A stretch of 64,000 bases of DNA from Brachypodium distachyon (Eukaryota > Streptophyta > Magnoliopsida > Poales > Poaceae). Position numbers and translations under genes: made by a program. Under the pieces are notes generated by a model. The model was not told the origin of the DNA, made no database searches, and saw only the letters and a program-made list of their open reading frames with translations. Of this stretch, positions 1-12,775 are shown one piece after another. How positions within the stretch are numbered: position 1 is the stretch's first letter; every line of letters starts with the position of its first letter. The stretch covers positions 13,268,001-13,332,000 of the forward strand of contig NC_016133.3 of NCBI RefSeq assembly GCF_000005505.3, read 5' to 3'.

Positions 1-2929
1 GCATAAGTGCTGGCATAATGTCATCACTGCCTTCTAGTAGTGTCCACTCAACACCATCAGAAATTCTCTGCCAGTAATCCTCTTCAAGTCTCCTTTTCAA
101 AAGTGTACCAACACTTTTTGCTGCTAAAGGGTTACCTCCTAACTTAGCGACGATTTCCTTCCCAATTTTCTGCAACTTTCTTCGGCCTTGATAATTTTCA
201 TCACCAAATATGCATCTTTTGAAGAAAAGCCAAAACAGATCTTCCTCTAAACCACGCAAGTTAATGTGCTGTTCTATTGTGCTTGTCATCTTGACAACTG
301 ACAAATTCCGAGTAGTCACCAAAATGACATTACCGGTGATTTCTGTACATCTTAAGGGAGCCAATAGCTTGTACCAGCGGGTCTCGTTATATTCCCACAT
401 ATCATCCAAAACAAGCAGAAATCTTTTGGTCAAGCATTTCTTGACACCATCTTGGAGCATACAGAAGTTCTTAGTCAAGTTTTTATGCTTGCCTTCGGAA
501 ATGCAACCAAGAATCTCCCTTATAAGGTTGACTTCATCAAAGTTGGCAGATACATAAATCCAAATCTTGAGACCAAATTTAGCTTCTATTTCTGGGTCAT
601 TGTACACTGTCCGAGCAAGTGTTGTCTTCCCAACACCTCCAGTACCAAGAATAGGAAGAACCGTAAGTTTCTGGTTGCTTGCTACACTATTAGTAATTAA
701 CTTTTCAATCTGGTTCTTCTCATGTTTTCTTTCAAATACTTTATTTTCAACATAGCAAGCGCCTTCCTCCCTTGAGTTTGAGCTTGTGTTTTGGGTCACT
801 CGAGTAATTTCATCAAGTTTCTCTTGCTTGAGAGCCTTACGAACATCCTCGCAGATCTCATGTAGCTGGTCCACAATATTTGTTATTCTCTGTGATATGT
901 CATCTTTACTGAGTTTCTTCTCTGGTATTTCATCTGAAAATGCATCACTTTCAAGCATTTGCTCTGGAATCATTTTGTCATCTGGGTCAGAAAGCTTCAT
1001 TTTTTTCATTCCTGTCATGATATCATGACGATCAATTCTTCGTTTGGTTGTTGAAGGGTCATCCTCTCTATACACGGTAGGACCTTTTGCATTGATTTTT
1101 ACTGCAGATGATATATACTTGCTCGCCTGACTGGCAAAACCATGCGCGAATTGAATAAAAGATTGTGCCTTTGATGAACTCAGGCTGCTGCAGTCGTGTT
1201 CCTTATCCTTGATCTGCTAGATGTAGATCAAAAGCATTAGCAAGTGCATATCTTTCAATTATTTTTCAGCAATATGAGCAAATTAACAGCATATGCAATC
1301 AAATATATCTGGAACTATGTTTAGAAGCACAATTAAGTTGATACACTATACATCTATATCAGGCACAAGTTGAAACAATGAGCTTATGCTCCCTGGTCCC
1401 TTGTCATGCCCTTCAATTGGGATTTGAGCATCCTCTAGGATCTTCATGTCCTAATGCTTGACATATTGGAGTTTGAGCGCCCCTTAGTTGTGATATTTAT
1501 TTTGTGATGGATTTTACAACATTCTACCCCTTAGTTGGGATCTTGTGACAGCTTTATCTAATTTTATTATTTCCCTGGATTGACAAGCTGGACCCACATA
1601 TCAAGGGTGGACAACTAGGACAAGCAAGAATTAAATTATGTTAATTCTACCAAGCTCTTTTAAATTCTGCTACGTACTATCAAATTTTGAACCGAAGTGG
1701 CCGAATTTAACAAACTTCAATATAACTTAAAATTAGTTTAATACACCCCCTATGATTATGAGTTCAAATTGACCGCCCAGTTAGCTGCAAAAATCATCTT
1801 GACATGTGAGTTCAGCTTGTCATTTTTAGGAAAATGATAAAAAAGGGTAAAAGTTTTCATAAAATTACAGCTAGGGTAAAAAGTGGCATTCACTCCCAGA
1901 AATAAGATAGTGATAAATACTGGTTCTTTTTACTCGATGAGGAATTCTTGTCAAAATAGTCTTCGGCAAAGATGCCCTTGTTCTTGTTATCGGAACCAAC
2001 CATGGAAGGATGTCATCACAAAAAAGAAAAAAACAGAGAGGATGCATTGGCAAATCAGGCAAATAAAAAGGCACCGAGTCAAGGTTCTTTGATTCAACGG
2101 GGAGGTGAGGAGATCTTCTGTTTTGGGGAGGAGCTGAGCAATATACTAGCCTGTTTGGATGTGAGCTGGGCGCTTTCCAGTTCTGATATCTGCCAGGATT
2201 CATGAAAAAAAAGAGAGACATTTCCAGGATATCTTGACATTTCTCTGGGTTAAGCACGCATTGTAGTTAAGTCTCCCAAATTCTTTTGTCCAGACTTCTA
2301 TAGGTTCCCAATTTCCAGATGGGCCTTTACCCCAGACAATGTCACTCTATCACTTGGAACGTTAACCTACCAATATTGGTATTACACCAACCTCAAAAGG
2401 AGTAAAATTCAGAGAACTTGAGGTTCTGTGGTCATAGTCGCACAAAACAGCAGTTTATAATTTCATCCTCGGCAAATGAGTTTTGCTCAAAAGTAAAAAA
2501 TAAAAATAAAAATCCTTGGCAAATGAGCTGATCAATGACTCCCAGTTTTAGCACAACAAATCCTTGGCGAATAAACAGATAGCAAGGCGCAGTAGCAAAA
2601 GCGGGAGAGCGATATACCTTGTCGTGGATCTCGAGGTAATCGAGCTCGTCGAGCAGGTTGCGGGCGTCGGCCGCCAGCCGCCGCACGTCGGCGATGGCCT
2701 CCGCCAGATGCTCGTTCCCGACCTTCTTCTGGCCGCCGCCGGCGCGGGCGGAGCCGAGGACGAGCTTGGCGCGCCGCAGCTCGTTCCCGAGGCGGGAGAC
2801 CTCCTTCTCGAGGCCGTGGCGGCCGGCCCAGGCCGCGATGGCGTCGCCGACGAGCCGCTCGGCCACCACGCCGACCAGCCATGTCGCCGCGCCCACGGCC
2901 TTGCCGACGGCGTCGAACGGGAGCGGCAT
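1..2929 (-). CDS. CC-NB-ARC (NLR) disease resistance protein, 3' part beyond left edge
   Basis: Intracellular immune receptor of the coiled-coil NLR class, which binds and exchanges ADP/ATP to trigger defence. Exon 1 (2929-2618) encodes an Rx-N type coiled coil starting MPLPFDAVGKAVG and ending with an EDVID-like stretch, NLLDELDYLEIHDK. A 1.4-kb intron (2617-1214) joins in phase 0 to exon 2 (1213 to beyond base 1). Exon 2 begins with a charged linker, then the NB-ARC domain: P-loop GTGGVGKTT (near 625), RNBS-A around IWIYVSANFDE, kinase-2 RFLLVLDDMW, RNBS-B GNVILVTTRN and GLPL-like GGNPLAAKS. The frame is open to the edge; the MHD motif and LRRs must lie outside the window. The start at 2929 was chosen because the coiled coil begins there; the frame is open further upstream but has no domain sequence. 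Family call is firm; whether the full gene is functional cannot be judged. Confidence 0.9.
1214..2617 (-). other. NLR intron 1
   Basis: Intron of 1.4 kb between the coiled-coil exon and the NB-ARC exon. The donor is AAG|GTATAT and the acceptor is CTAGCAG|ATC on the minus strand. The sequence is AT-rich. Small ORFs around 1871-2257 on both strands are without recognisable domains, and I see no transposon termini. Confidence 0.75.
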
Positions 2930-5900
2930 TTGGCAAGCAAGGGGGCCGATCTCAAAACGGCGAAGGTGAAGGTGCCTCTCTTCCACCGGATGGAGCTTGC
3001 AAGTTGTCGTTTCTTGGCGACGGCATCGCGGGGGAAGGAGCCTGGTTGACTTTCCGTAAACCAGATTTGGACATCTGGTGCAACTATTGGGTGAGCTACT
3101 GTACAACTCTTTTCATCCTGTCTCAAGTCAATACTACAATTTTGTACTAACTACTAAGTCAGCACAAAAATCTGAAACACTTATTATGAATCGGAGATAG
3201 TAGCATTTTGAATTACTTTTTGAGCTGTGAGATACTAATTTTTTGGGAACATGTTACCTCTTAAATGCCATGTTTTCTTCTCTAATGCTCTCATTTCTCT
3301 CCTCTTCTCTCCCGACATGCCGCTCCTTTTTCTCTGTTTGCGCCGATGCCTCCTCTCTTCTTTGTGCGCCATGCAGTTTCTTTTTCTCTTCTCGTGCCGC
3401 TGTGCGCGTCTTTTGTCCCGTATGTGCACTGCCGTCCCTTCTACTCACGTGGGGAAATGCCATCTCCGCCAAAAGAGACCGGATCTCTGCACCCAGGACT
3501 TCCCTATGGCCCAGATCTGCACTGCCACGGCTCGCCGACGTGGATCTGTCATGCAGGAAGGAGAAGAGCGACGACCACCAGGAGGACCAAGATCCTTGCG
3601 CCATTGTCATCTTCGTCCCACGCATCGTGAGGCTATCGGGGAGTCAACGCTGCCGGGAAGTGAGTTTTCTAATTTTTATCTTTAAAACAATTAAAAGTTC
3701 GAGACAAAAGTTAAACATGAAAAATTTGAAAAAATAAAGCTGCAAATAAAAAAAATAAACATTAAAAGTTGTTGATAAAATTAAAAGTCAAGCGAATAAA
3801 AATTAAAAACAGAACAAAAAAAAAATCTTTTCCACAGCCCAAAAATGGTTTCTCAAAATCCGTTCGCCAAAAACTCCGCTGGTAACTCCAGTCTCGAAAG
3901 ATTTATGTACTTTGTCTTTCATGTGCACAATCAGATATATTGGAGATAGCATGGCATTCTAATCCTCTATTTTTGAGAATCATGTGAATCGACTTTCATT
4001 TCTCCCTTGCTTCTGCTATCTATAGTTTTCAACATTGTAAAACACTAAACCTAGTTTAAAACATTTACCCCTAAACAAGTCGGATGGATTTAAAATATTT
4101 ATCCGCAGGTTTACCATTTTTTTAAGAATTTCAGACAACCTACATAGGCTTCGACAGTTCCCAGTGTTTCAGAAAGTTCCACGTGAAGGCAATCACTCCA
4201 ATCGTTTTGACCGATGTTTCATTTTAGAATTGTGCAATAAGTGTGCCAAAACTCGGGCCTGATTAGATCAGATTGTGCTTTCACCAGATACCCGTATCTG
4301 TTGTTCGGCAAAAGCTTCCGTGAAGACTGCAGAGCCAGTTTTGGACATGCTGCAACCTGCTCCACAGCAAATGCCGCTGCGTCTGCTATCAGCCTGCTTT
4401 TCATCTCCACATCGGCCTGAAGACTACTACCCCACTTATATCGATACTACTTTTCACAAATCAAACAAGAAATGGCTGCTACGGAGGAGTAAAATTTATA
4501 TTACTATACAAACCAATCTGCATCAAACATCTTCCACACATGCTGTAATACTTTTCATTGGTTGGTCTTTTGGATGAATGGTCTGGGCTACCAACATGAG
4601 GGCGAGATTCAGTCGTTTGACAGAACTTTCTTCCAGAAGCTGGAACCGGTATTCTCAATCAAGCAGCAGCATTAATTAAAGATGCGCACAGCTCTTGAAC
4701 AGAGTAAAGATTTAAAACCCAAAAAAGGAACCAAACTTCTAGGCAGCATTGCTATCCAATTGATTTGATTTGCTAATGCATTCTGGCATGAGTATTGACT
4801 CATGAATGATCAGTGTATTATGTTCAAACCTAAAATTAAGTTTCAGCCTTTTACATGATTTGTGAGAAAGCAGCATAAACAAGGATTTATATCTAAGCAT
4901 CAAGAAAACCTCGTTTCCTGATATTGAAGATCAAGGTGAACAGATGCAGCTTAAATTAAGCTAAGTTCAGCTGGGAATGCAGCACAATAAAATCAAGCCT
5001 TAAGACACATTCAACACACGGACATTGCAATGTAGGCCTTTCTGGTAGGCTTGCCTTTTACCAGGAGGGAGCAAGTAAAGTTTGCACCAGATCAAGGATT
5101 AAGTTAGATTCTGGACACACTTAAGTCCTTATAGTTCTTCTTTTCTGAGATCAGCCCTTTAATAGTTCACCAATCCTAGAAAGAAGCACGAGACAATTTA
5201 CCTTGTAGAATTTAGGATTAACCTACCATGTATTTATTCTCTTTTCCATTTGTTGGAAGACAGGATACTAGAATTCAATAAAACCTCATCCTGTCTAACA
5301 GGGAAATGAAATGCTGCATCAAAGCACTCACACATATCACTAACTAATATACCTGCCATCATAAAAGCACAGTAGCACCGCAATTGTACCAAGGGATTGG
5401 ATTCACTCTACTTCATAACTTAGCACTATTTCAAGCAGTGCAACTGTACCATTGGACTATTATTATGATGTTCGGCAAATAAGCTAAACCATTATTCAAT
5501 GGGGGTAATGTTTTAGCATGTGAAGCACCAACGCCTGAACATAGTGTTTTCACCTTGATTAGAATCACATTAGTTTTAAAACACACAAACCAAGATGCTA
5601 AAAAATACACACTAGAACAGCTAAGAAAATAACACATGTAGCAACATGATAAAAGCTGTTAACAAAAATGCCAAGGCATTGTTACTTCTCTCTTTTTTCC
5701 AATCATATGCCCTTCTTTACATTCGCCGCCATTTACCAAACTACCCAACATCTACCTATCTACTACAAAATAACAACCTAATCTGCATGGACACGCGCAC
5801 GCCCGCAGACATACGCCACAACAACATGAATCAACAATAACCCTCCAATTTGCTATACACTACTTAAATCACCTTACCAAAAGAACTTAAGTCACCTATT

Positions 5901-5940
5901 GAAATAACTAGATTCTATTGTTAACAGAAAGAAGCACCAC
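2930..5940. other. Intergenic region between NLR 5' end and bromodomain gene 3' end
   Basis: Holds the presumed NLR promoter and the 3' UTR of the bromodomain gene. A pyrimidine-rich, ORF-containing block at about 3240-3650 is followed by an A-rich stretch to 3830, which could be an old inserted sequence, but I found no termini or protein similarity. A minus-strand open frame at 4219-4410 lacks an ATG start and is not recognised. No tRNA, MITE or repeat array is evident. Confidence 0.4.
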
Positions 5941-7584
5941 CTAATCTGGTGACCGAGCATCATCCCCATCAGAATCAGAGTCCGCAGAGCTCCTCGAGTC
6001 AGAATCTGCAAACAATTTAATGGGTCAAACAAGAATTCATCAAGAAATCAGTAAAACAGGAGTATAGCTCATCCTCCATCATACCACTCGATGAAGACGA
6101 GCCACTTCCAGACCCACTTGAGCTGCTCGCCACCTGGGCATCTTTCTCAATCTCTACCGACTGGTAATTTGCAGTCGGCATCCCATCACCAATATCCACA
6201 TACTCATCAACCATCTCAGCCTCCGAAGTCCTCTTCTCTGGCATGTCAGTCTCCTGCAAAAATCATGAAAAACAGAGCAACCAGCATAAGAACACAATTA
6301 AACATACTTTGATTAGAAAAGAATAACCACATTGTCGTTCCAATGCCTTACCGACTCTCCAATGTCAACCACCACAGTAGTATCCACATTCACCATCATC
6401 ATATCATCCTCAATAGGAATAACTGGAGTAACAACAGCATCACCGTTCATCACAACAGTCTGCCGGTTCTTCTTGAGAGCCTTCTTCCAATTGACCACAA
6501 ACCGGTCAAGCTCCCACAGAGTGTCAACATCCATTTCATCGAAATCAAGCTCAACAACTTCCCCCATCAGCGCGGGATCACTACTCCTCTTCTGCACAAT
6601 CTGCAGCACATTCTCCATCTTCTCCTCGGGCAGATTCTCTATCTCCACCCTCAACTTATGCTTCTCCTCATCACTCATCTCCCTCTTGTTTGGCTCCCTC
6701 GCCTTGGGCTTCGGCCTCCTTCCAGGCCCCATCCTGGGCGGCTCCTGCAACCTCGGCACTGGTGACACCCGCACAGGCACAGGTACCAGCGGCTGCGGTG
6801 GCGGTGGGAGAGCCAGCATCGGTGGAGGTGGAAGAGCCAGCTGCATTGGCTCAAAGTGCTCACACTCCTGCTCGAACCAGGAAACCGCCTCTCCGTACAT
6901 CCCTTCAAATGAAGCAAGGAGTGAGCCGGCGGATCTATGGACCTGGTGCCCGACCGGGTTGTACCTCAGCGCATTGTTGAAGGTGAGCCGGACGTCGTCG
7001 GCGAATGCCTCGTGCGAGTGGTACCTCCCAGCGGTGAGGTTCTCCTTGACGGTGCCGAGATCCATGGGGTTCCTGATGACGGCGTGGTAGTCGTGCAGCT
7101 TGAGCCTCTCGACGTCCACGGGCTTGTTGAACCACACGCTGTTCCTCTGCTTCCGAATCTTGGTCAGTATCTGCGCGCACCGCTTCCGCATCGCCGCCTG
7201 CAGCTGCGGCGGCAGCTCCTCGCGACGCGGCCGTCGGCGGTCCTCCCACGTGTCGATGCGGGAGAGGAGGGCGCGGACCCGGCCGAGCTCGCCGGCGAGC
7301 CGCGAACGCAGCTCCAGCGCCTCCCTGCGGGACAGCGACGAGGTGCGGATGGTCACGTAGCCCGACGGCGAGGGCTCCGGGGCAGCCGCAGCGGAAGGTA
7401 CCGCCGGCCGATGCTGCGGCGGCGGCGGGCGCGGAATGCTGTGGGTAGGGTTTGGGCCGGGCCGGTGGCGCCTAGGGTTAGGGTTGGAGGGTTTGGGCAT
7501 AAGCGGGACGCGGGCTTCCCCGCCGCCCCAGTGGTGGTTGTGGTGGTGGACCTCATTCCGGCCCGCGAGCACGGCGGACGTCAT
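5941..7584 (-). CDS. GTE-type bromodomain and NET domain protein
   Basis: Chromatin reader of the plant Global Transcription factor group E (BET-like) family, expected to bind acetylated histone tails in the nucleus. Three exons: 7584-6352, 6253-6085 and 6005-5941, joined in phases 0 and 1, give 488 residues ending SPD before a TAG stop. The N-terminal 75 residues are His-, Pro- and Ala-rich. The bromodomain covers about residues 130-235, with the acetyl-lysine Asn in RYNP at about residue 209 and the ZA-loop motif RNPMDLGTVK. A Pro-rich spacer leads to a NET domain (about 305-375, MSDEEKHKLR to VVNWKKALKK). The tail is Ser- and Asp-rich, with SSSSGSGSG and DSDSRSSADSDSD, as in other GTE proteins. 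The single bromodomain plus NET arrangement makes the family call firm; the exact GTE number is not assigned. Confidence 0.92.
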
Positions 7585-8610
7585 CGGCGGCGGCGGGTGC
7601 GAGCGAGCGATCTCACGCTGATCTCCGGCGGGGGCAGGGCATCGCTGCCTCGGGCGGCCTGATGCCTATCGGGTTTCGAGGCCCGTTTGGGATTTGGGGA
7701 CGGGGAATTGAGAAGGGGAATGGGTGGCCCTTTATAGCAGCGGGGCGCCCCCGGAGGCGTCGATCACCGTCGGTTTTCGAGCCCCAATAGATTCAACGGC
7801 GGAGATCTCCCACGGGCAGCGGCGCGCGGAGGGCTGTGATGCTCGTTTTCCGCCACGTGTCGGGCATCCGGCGGTTGGAGCGGCTTTCCTTCGGGAAACT
7901 GCTACGTGCACGCGCGGGATCTAGTGGTTGTTAGGGGCGCTTGAACTGACGTGTGGGGTATGTTTGCGGCCGGGAGCTAATAGGATGAGGCCGACACGCG
8001 GGTCCAGGGGAAGGTTGGTGGACCCATGTTGACAGAGGGTGTGCATGATTTGCGGGTAGCTTTTGTGGGTTCGCGTGGGAATTTTCGGAGATGACGTAGC
8101 TTGCGCGAGCCTCTGGGCCTCACGAGTTGTGTGCGTCTCACGAGTCGCCCGCTTTCGCGATTTTCTGCGGGCAGGAGCTTATCAGTTTTCGGAATGCACC
8201 CCTGATTATGTGAAAATTGCAATGGCTTATAATAAGCCGGCAACTCACTCCACTGAACCTCCTGAAATCATCTGCGATTTTGGTGTATGTTCCAGCTTAT
8301 ATACAAAAAAGGATATTTCAAGTACGGAGTAGAATGTTGTAATTTGTGTAAATTGGATGTGGTCCACGGCAAGCCTGTGAGTCTAATTAATCTGTGTGTT
8401 TTTATTTGCAAGTGTGGTTGTTGCTATACTGTCCTTGAGGAGTACTGTTGTTTTTTCTATTTGACATATAAACATGCATTTCACTTGTCATATATTTCTT
8501 CAATGGCATACGAAGCAAATAATTTGAGAGCGTTCCTCTCGTGATGCTAGCAAATAAAATGTGTGGTGTACCAGCTCCACATGTATGCAATTTTTCTCAA
8601 TGTCAAAACT
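7585..8610. promoter_or_regulatory. Upstream region of bromodomain gene
   Basis: GC-rich 5' flank of the minus-strand bromodomain gene up to about 7900, then increasingly AT-rich. There are ACGTG-type cores near 7853 and 7913. A single promoter element cannot be fixed and no other gene is supported here. Confidence 0.35.
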
Positions 8611-8614
8611 TATA

Positions 8615-8738
8615 GTCCCTCCGTCGAACAAAACATGTCTCAACTTTGACCAAATTTGAATGCATCTATCCATTACTTAATGCATAGATCCATCCAAATT
8701 TTGACAAATTTGAGACATCTTTTATTGGACAGAGGGAG
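8615..8738. mobile_element. Stowaway MITE
   Basis: A 124-bp element flanked by TA at 8613-8614 and 8739-8740. The left end is GTCCCTCCGTC and the right end GACAGAGGGAG, which are inverted copies of the Stowaway (Tc1/mariner) terminal repeat. The arms contain complementary blocks around TTTGAGACAT, so the element can fold into a hairpin. It has no coding capacity. Confidence 0.85.
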
Positions 8739-8740
8739 TA

Positions 8741-9454
8741 GCAGAATCCATGGAAAAAATTGGAATTCAGAAGTACAACGAAAAAAAACCCAACAGCACT
8801 GGCCTTTTCAGCTCGCAGGGGCACATCTGCGGAGACAACTTTCTAAGGGGACCTATCACGAAAAAAACAGGCTGGAGCGGCTCCCGTCCTCTTCGCTCGC
8901 GGGGAAAAGAAAAGAAAAGCGAAAAAAGGCGAAAGGAAGGACGTGGGGCCCAGCGCGACGCCAGCTGGGAGACGGCAGCAGGCAAAGGGATTGCGAGCAG
9001 GCTGCAAACCGACCCGTCTGCTAGAGCAGTGGGACCATGCACGGGGTGGGGCCCAGGAACGTGCCTCGCGCGGGACGCAAAGGAGCGCGGTGCCATGCGT
9101 GGGTAAGGGCCGGCCGACGTGGAAATGGTCCCTTTTCTTTCTGCTTCTTCTCCTCTCTCTCTGCCGTTGGGGGCCACCGAACAGGCAAGCGCGGCTCATG
9201 AACTTGGGAGGAGCCTTCCAAGTTGTGCGTTGCGTTGTTCTGGCAGTGCAATGGAATGCAAACGGATCCCTCCAACCACAGTTTAATTCCCCTATGATCT
9301 ATTTATATTTTGCGCAAAATCTGAATACTCGTATAATCTTGACAAATGAACCAGAAGTGGACCTTTCCGCAGAAGGGTCGGCGTATTTTGCGAGCAGGAC
9401 TAGTTCACACACTGCGTGAAGAAGAATCAGCCGTGGCCGGGTTGCGGGCCTCCG
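8741..9454. other. Intergenic stretch without recognised gene
   Basis: Moderately GC-rich in the middle (8860-9120). Overlapping short ORFs occur on both strands, but none has a domain or a plausible splice structure. I see nothing further that can be supported. Confidence 0.3.
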
Positions 9455-10163
9455 AGAGCCTGTTTGGTGTTAGTGGATTTTTTAGTCACTGATGTTTTGG
9501 TATTTGAGTGTGTCCAAAATACTCAAAAATCCAAAACACTGGTGTTCTGAACGAAGAGGAAATCACAGCATAAGGACACACGAATTTAACATGGAAAAAC
9601 CTCTCAAACAACGAGAGGAAAAAATCACGGGCGCCAGCCAGCGAAATTTCACTATATTGGGGAGTGTTTACAGCGCCAGAGAGGTTCTAAGATGCAACTC
9701 GTACAAACTCTTCCTAAACGGCAGCTTACAAGGGGTATAAATAGCAGGAGAATTAGGGCAAAACAGATCCGTATTGGAGACCCCAAAAGTTCCAGGCTTG
9801 TTCCGGACCAACCTCCGCAGTTTTCACGCGAAGTTCCAATAGCACCACGGAGGTGAGCCGGATGTTTGGTGGAAGTTCCGGTCTTGGGAAACAGCTCCTT
9901 GAGAATTTGGATCACAAGTTCAACAGTGTTTTTCTCTAAAAAACACTAGTTTGAGAAGTGTTTTTAATTTGGTAAAAAATGGAGTGTTTTGTTGGAAAAA
10001 CTAGAGATAATCCTCCTCCAAACCCTTCCTACCAGTGTTTTTCAGTTTAGAGTAGATAATATACTACTACCTCCGTTCTTAAATACTTGTCGCTGTTTCG
10101 ACAAGTATTTAGGAACGAAAGTGGGTAGAAAAACTAAAAAACTCTAATACCAAACAGCTCATA
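9455..10163. mobile_element. Non-autonomous TIR element (unclassified) with nested Stowaway
   Basis: The left end, GAGCCTGTTTGGTGTTAG followed by a T-run (9455 on), is an imperfect inverted copy of the right end, which reads CTCTAATACCAAACAGCTC up to about 10160. About 27 of 31 bases pair, allowing small gaps. No coding frame is present. The target duplication is unclear, so hAT, PIF or another superfamily cannot be decided. The right arm is interrupted by a Stowaway MITE at 10067-10125, showing that this element is the older insertion. Confidence 0.5.
10067..10125. mobile_element. Short Stowaway MITE nested in older TIR element
   Basis: A 59-bp near-perfect hairpin. The left end is CTACCTCCGTTCTTAAATAC and the right end GTATTTAGGAACGAAAGTGGG, with TA on both sides. 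Sequence matches the common grass Stowaway type whose core is AAATACTTGTC. Confidence 0.75.
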
Positions 10164-11705
10164 AAGAGATTCGTCCATCGGTGTCCTGTGCCACCTGGAG
10201 TGAGCGCGTCGACGCCGATGATGGGACAAGAGATCGGTCGACCTATGGAAGCTCGTCTCGTCTCCAAATGTACTCCACTGGCTCAGAATCAGGAAACAAA
10301 TATGCATGATGCAACACAACGTACGTTACCCACGCACGTTACATCATCAAGTCTGCAAGTAGACCGTACCAACTCGATCCCAACTTGGATTTGAGAAAAG
10401 AAGCATGAAAGCAGAACAATTGGAGCTAGCTGCAGAGTAATTTCCAGTGGCAGCAGCATCATGAGCTCGAAAGGGGAAAATAGGCGCAGGGACGGCCAGC
10501 CGCGAATTAGCCAAGCCTTTCCGGCCGGGAGTAAGATAATCAACTGGATCAGTCCAGTTTGAAGAAAAATCCACGGCAAAGGTTGAACTCAATGGCTGGA
10601 TGGAGCAGGTCGGTCTGGATGACGTGGTACGTACGGCAGACATGAGATCGAGAAGCTTCACTAGATTAACCGTGATTAATTAATTAGCGGGTGCCATTTG
10701 TATCAGGGTATTTTTTTTAGATTAGCACAGTAGTACCCCTCCAATCCGAAATGGAGCCTTGCGTTGGCTTGGCCATAGCTTAACACGAACGGCAGTTTTA
10801 ATTTTATTAGGGTATCACAATAAGTAGTTACTTGGTCATTACTGAGAGGACAAAGAATATTTTTGATTTATCACTAACAACATTTCTAGTAGAACCCGAA
10901 AAAAAGAACATTTCCAATACCTCATTACTGAGATAGTTGATACTAAGATAAAAAAGGCTAGAGATTACTGTAAGATGGTGAAACACTGAAACCCGCCACA
11001 AAATAAAGGTTTTAGTAACAAGTGATATTTTCAACAAATGTTCAGATGGTTCTAACAAAGTTTTCTTTTTTGCTTTATCAGTGTGCTTAACTTAGCTGGT
11101 AGTATAAGCCTAAATTTATCGATCATATGTACCTTCAGTAAGTTGGATTCTAATAAAAGTAGTAGTAATCCCCAAAAACATGTCACCGTCCTCAAATAAA
11201 AATGTCACCGCGAAAAGAAAATGCCCACAAGGATCGATCTCCACACAGTTATTGACTGACATCTGCCATGATATAACTAGCCAGCGGTCTTCCGAAACCA
11301 AATTAAGTAGCCAAACCGCTATCATGGCAGTCCAGTTGCCACTTACGGGCAGGCACTGCTTTCTATCTTGCTTGTCAGCAGAGAGCTTTGCTTGGGGAAT
11401 GTTTCCAGGAGATCTCTCACCTGCCATCTTGCGCTGCTTTGCTCCGATCGAGCAGCAAAAGGGAGACGAGGAAAGGATGGCTGGATGGGCTGATCATGAT
11501 GTCTGAGGGGCAAAATTAAGCACCATGTGCCCTTGTACCCAGAAGATGAGAAGAGCATATGCTTATTTGCCTGTCAATTAAAAAGATTTGCTTGCAAGGG
11601 TAACTCTGTCCAAGATGGTGTGCAACTGTGCATCATGCTAGTTTCTGCATATCCCTTCTGGTTTCTGAACGATCATCCGATGATATATAAGATTATTTAT
11701 ACTAC
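10164..11705. other. Intergenic stretch without recognised gene
   Basis: AT-rich to mixed sequence. ORFs on the minus strand at 10289-10661 and 11116-11558 and on the plus strand at 11180-11506 are short, overlap each other and have no recognisable domain. No repeats or RNA genes seen. Confidence 0.3.
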
Positions 11706-12775
11706 GAGCTCTTTTACGGTACCCCGGATTTAATATGAGCCGTTTATTTGTCCCGATCTAATGGCTATCATTGCTTGTTACTCCATCTCAATCTCACGGA
11801 GTAATGGGTGGAAAAATCAGGAAGTATCCCGAATTGGATGGCTAACTTGTAATTACGTTTGATTGTCAGGTCCTTGGGATTTTGATTTGCAATTAAGAAA
11901 AATAAAAAATAAAAGGTTAGTACGTCTCTTCCTTCCCGATCTATTCTAGGCGTCGGCAGAGGGGACGAGGCCGCCGCCGCCTCAACGGCGGCCACGCCGG
12001 CTGAGGGATCGAGGGCCTGAAGGGGTGAGGGGAAGAGGCCGCCAAGCCGGTTCAGGGGAAATTGCGGCCTCCGCCATGAGGGCATGTGGCTTGGCGGGCG
12101 ATCCGGCGAATATGCTGCGCCTGCGGGGGAGAGGATGAGGCCGCTCGCCGGCGGAGGGGCTGGGTGGCCGCACCGGCGGATCGGATGACGGAGCCGCTCA
12201 AATGGGCCGCGGCCGGCCGAGATGTGCGTACGCAGCCTCCCTCCCCTCTCCACGACGTGTTGATTTGCCGCAGGCGGAAGCCTCCGTCGCCGGAGAGCGT
12301 CCGTATTGGGGTGCCACGCCGGCGGAGCAGACGCCGGCGACGATCTGGAGCACATCAGCGCATGTTCATTAGGCGGACCATCAGCGCAGGTTCATTAGCC
12401 GGATGATCGGCTGCGACCTGCAAGGACCGTGAAGGTGACAAGTCGTTTGGCGCTGGCTTCTTGAAATAGGTTAGCTAATATTGGATCATGTCACTTCTGC
12501 ACAAATATGGCATTCCTTCCGTGATCATGGTCAGTCTCTGCAATTGGTTAATTTTGAAGTAGCGTGTATGTGTTGTTGGATGACATTTTTTTGGTATGGA
12601 AGTAATTTCTTATGTCCTTCGTAGTTGAAACTGGGATTCTATCAGGTGCAGAGTATGTCAAATTTCCTAGAATTTTGGTGTACGCATGATTAATGTCCTG
12701 ATTAAGCAAGGTCAGAAGAGGGAAAACGATATCTGGTCCATAGTTTGAAAAATATAATGCACCCACTCAGTTCTG

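Noticed and set aside
2532..3126. Several long overlapping ORFs (up to 192 codons) on both strands at the NLR coiled-coil exon
   Set aside because: They are shadow frames of the GC-rich exon; only the frame with the Rx-N coiled coil has family sequence and a fitting splice site.
3243..3737. 164-codon ORF and overlapping frames on both strands
   Set aside because: Composition driven by a pyrimidine-rich tract; no domain, no promoter or splice context.
6332..7090. 252-codon plus-strand ORF across the bromodomain gene
   Set aside because: Antisense shadow of a GC-rich conserved exon, with no domain of its own.
11768..12355. 195-codon minus-strand ORF
   Set aside because: Arises from GC-rich low-complexity sequence inside the putative MULE; Pro/Ala/Ser-rich with no recognisable domain.
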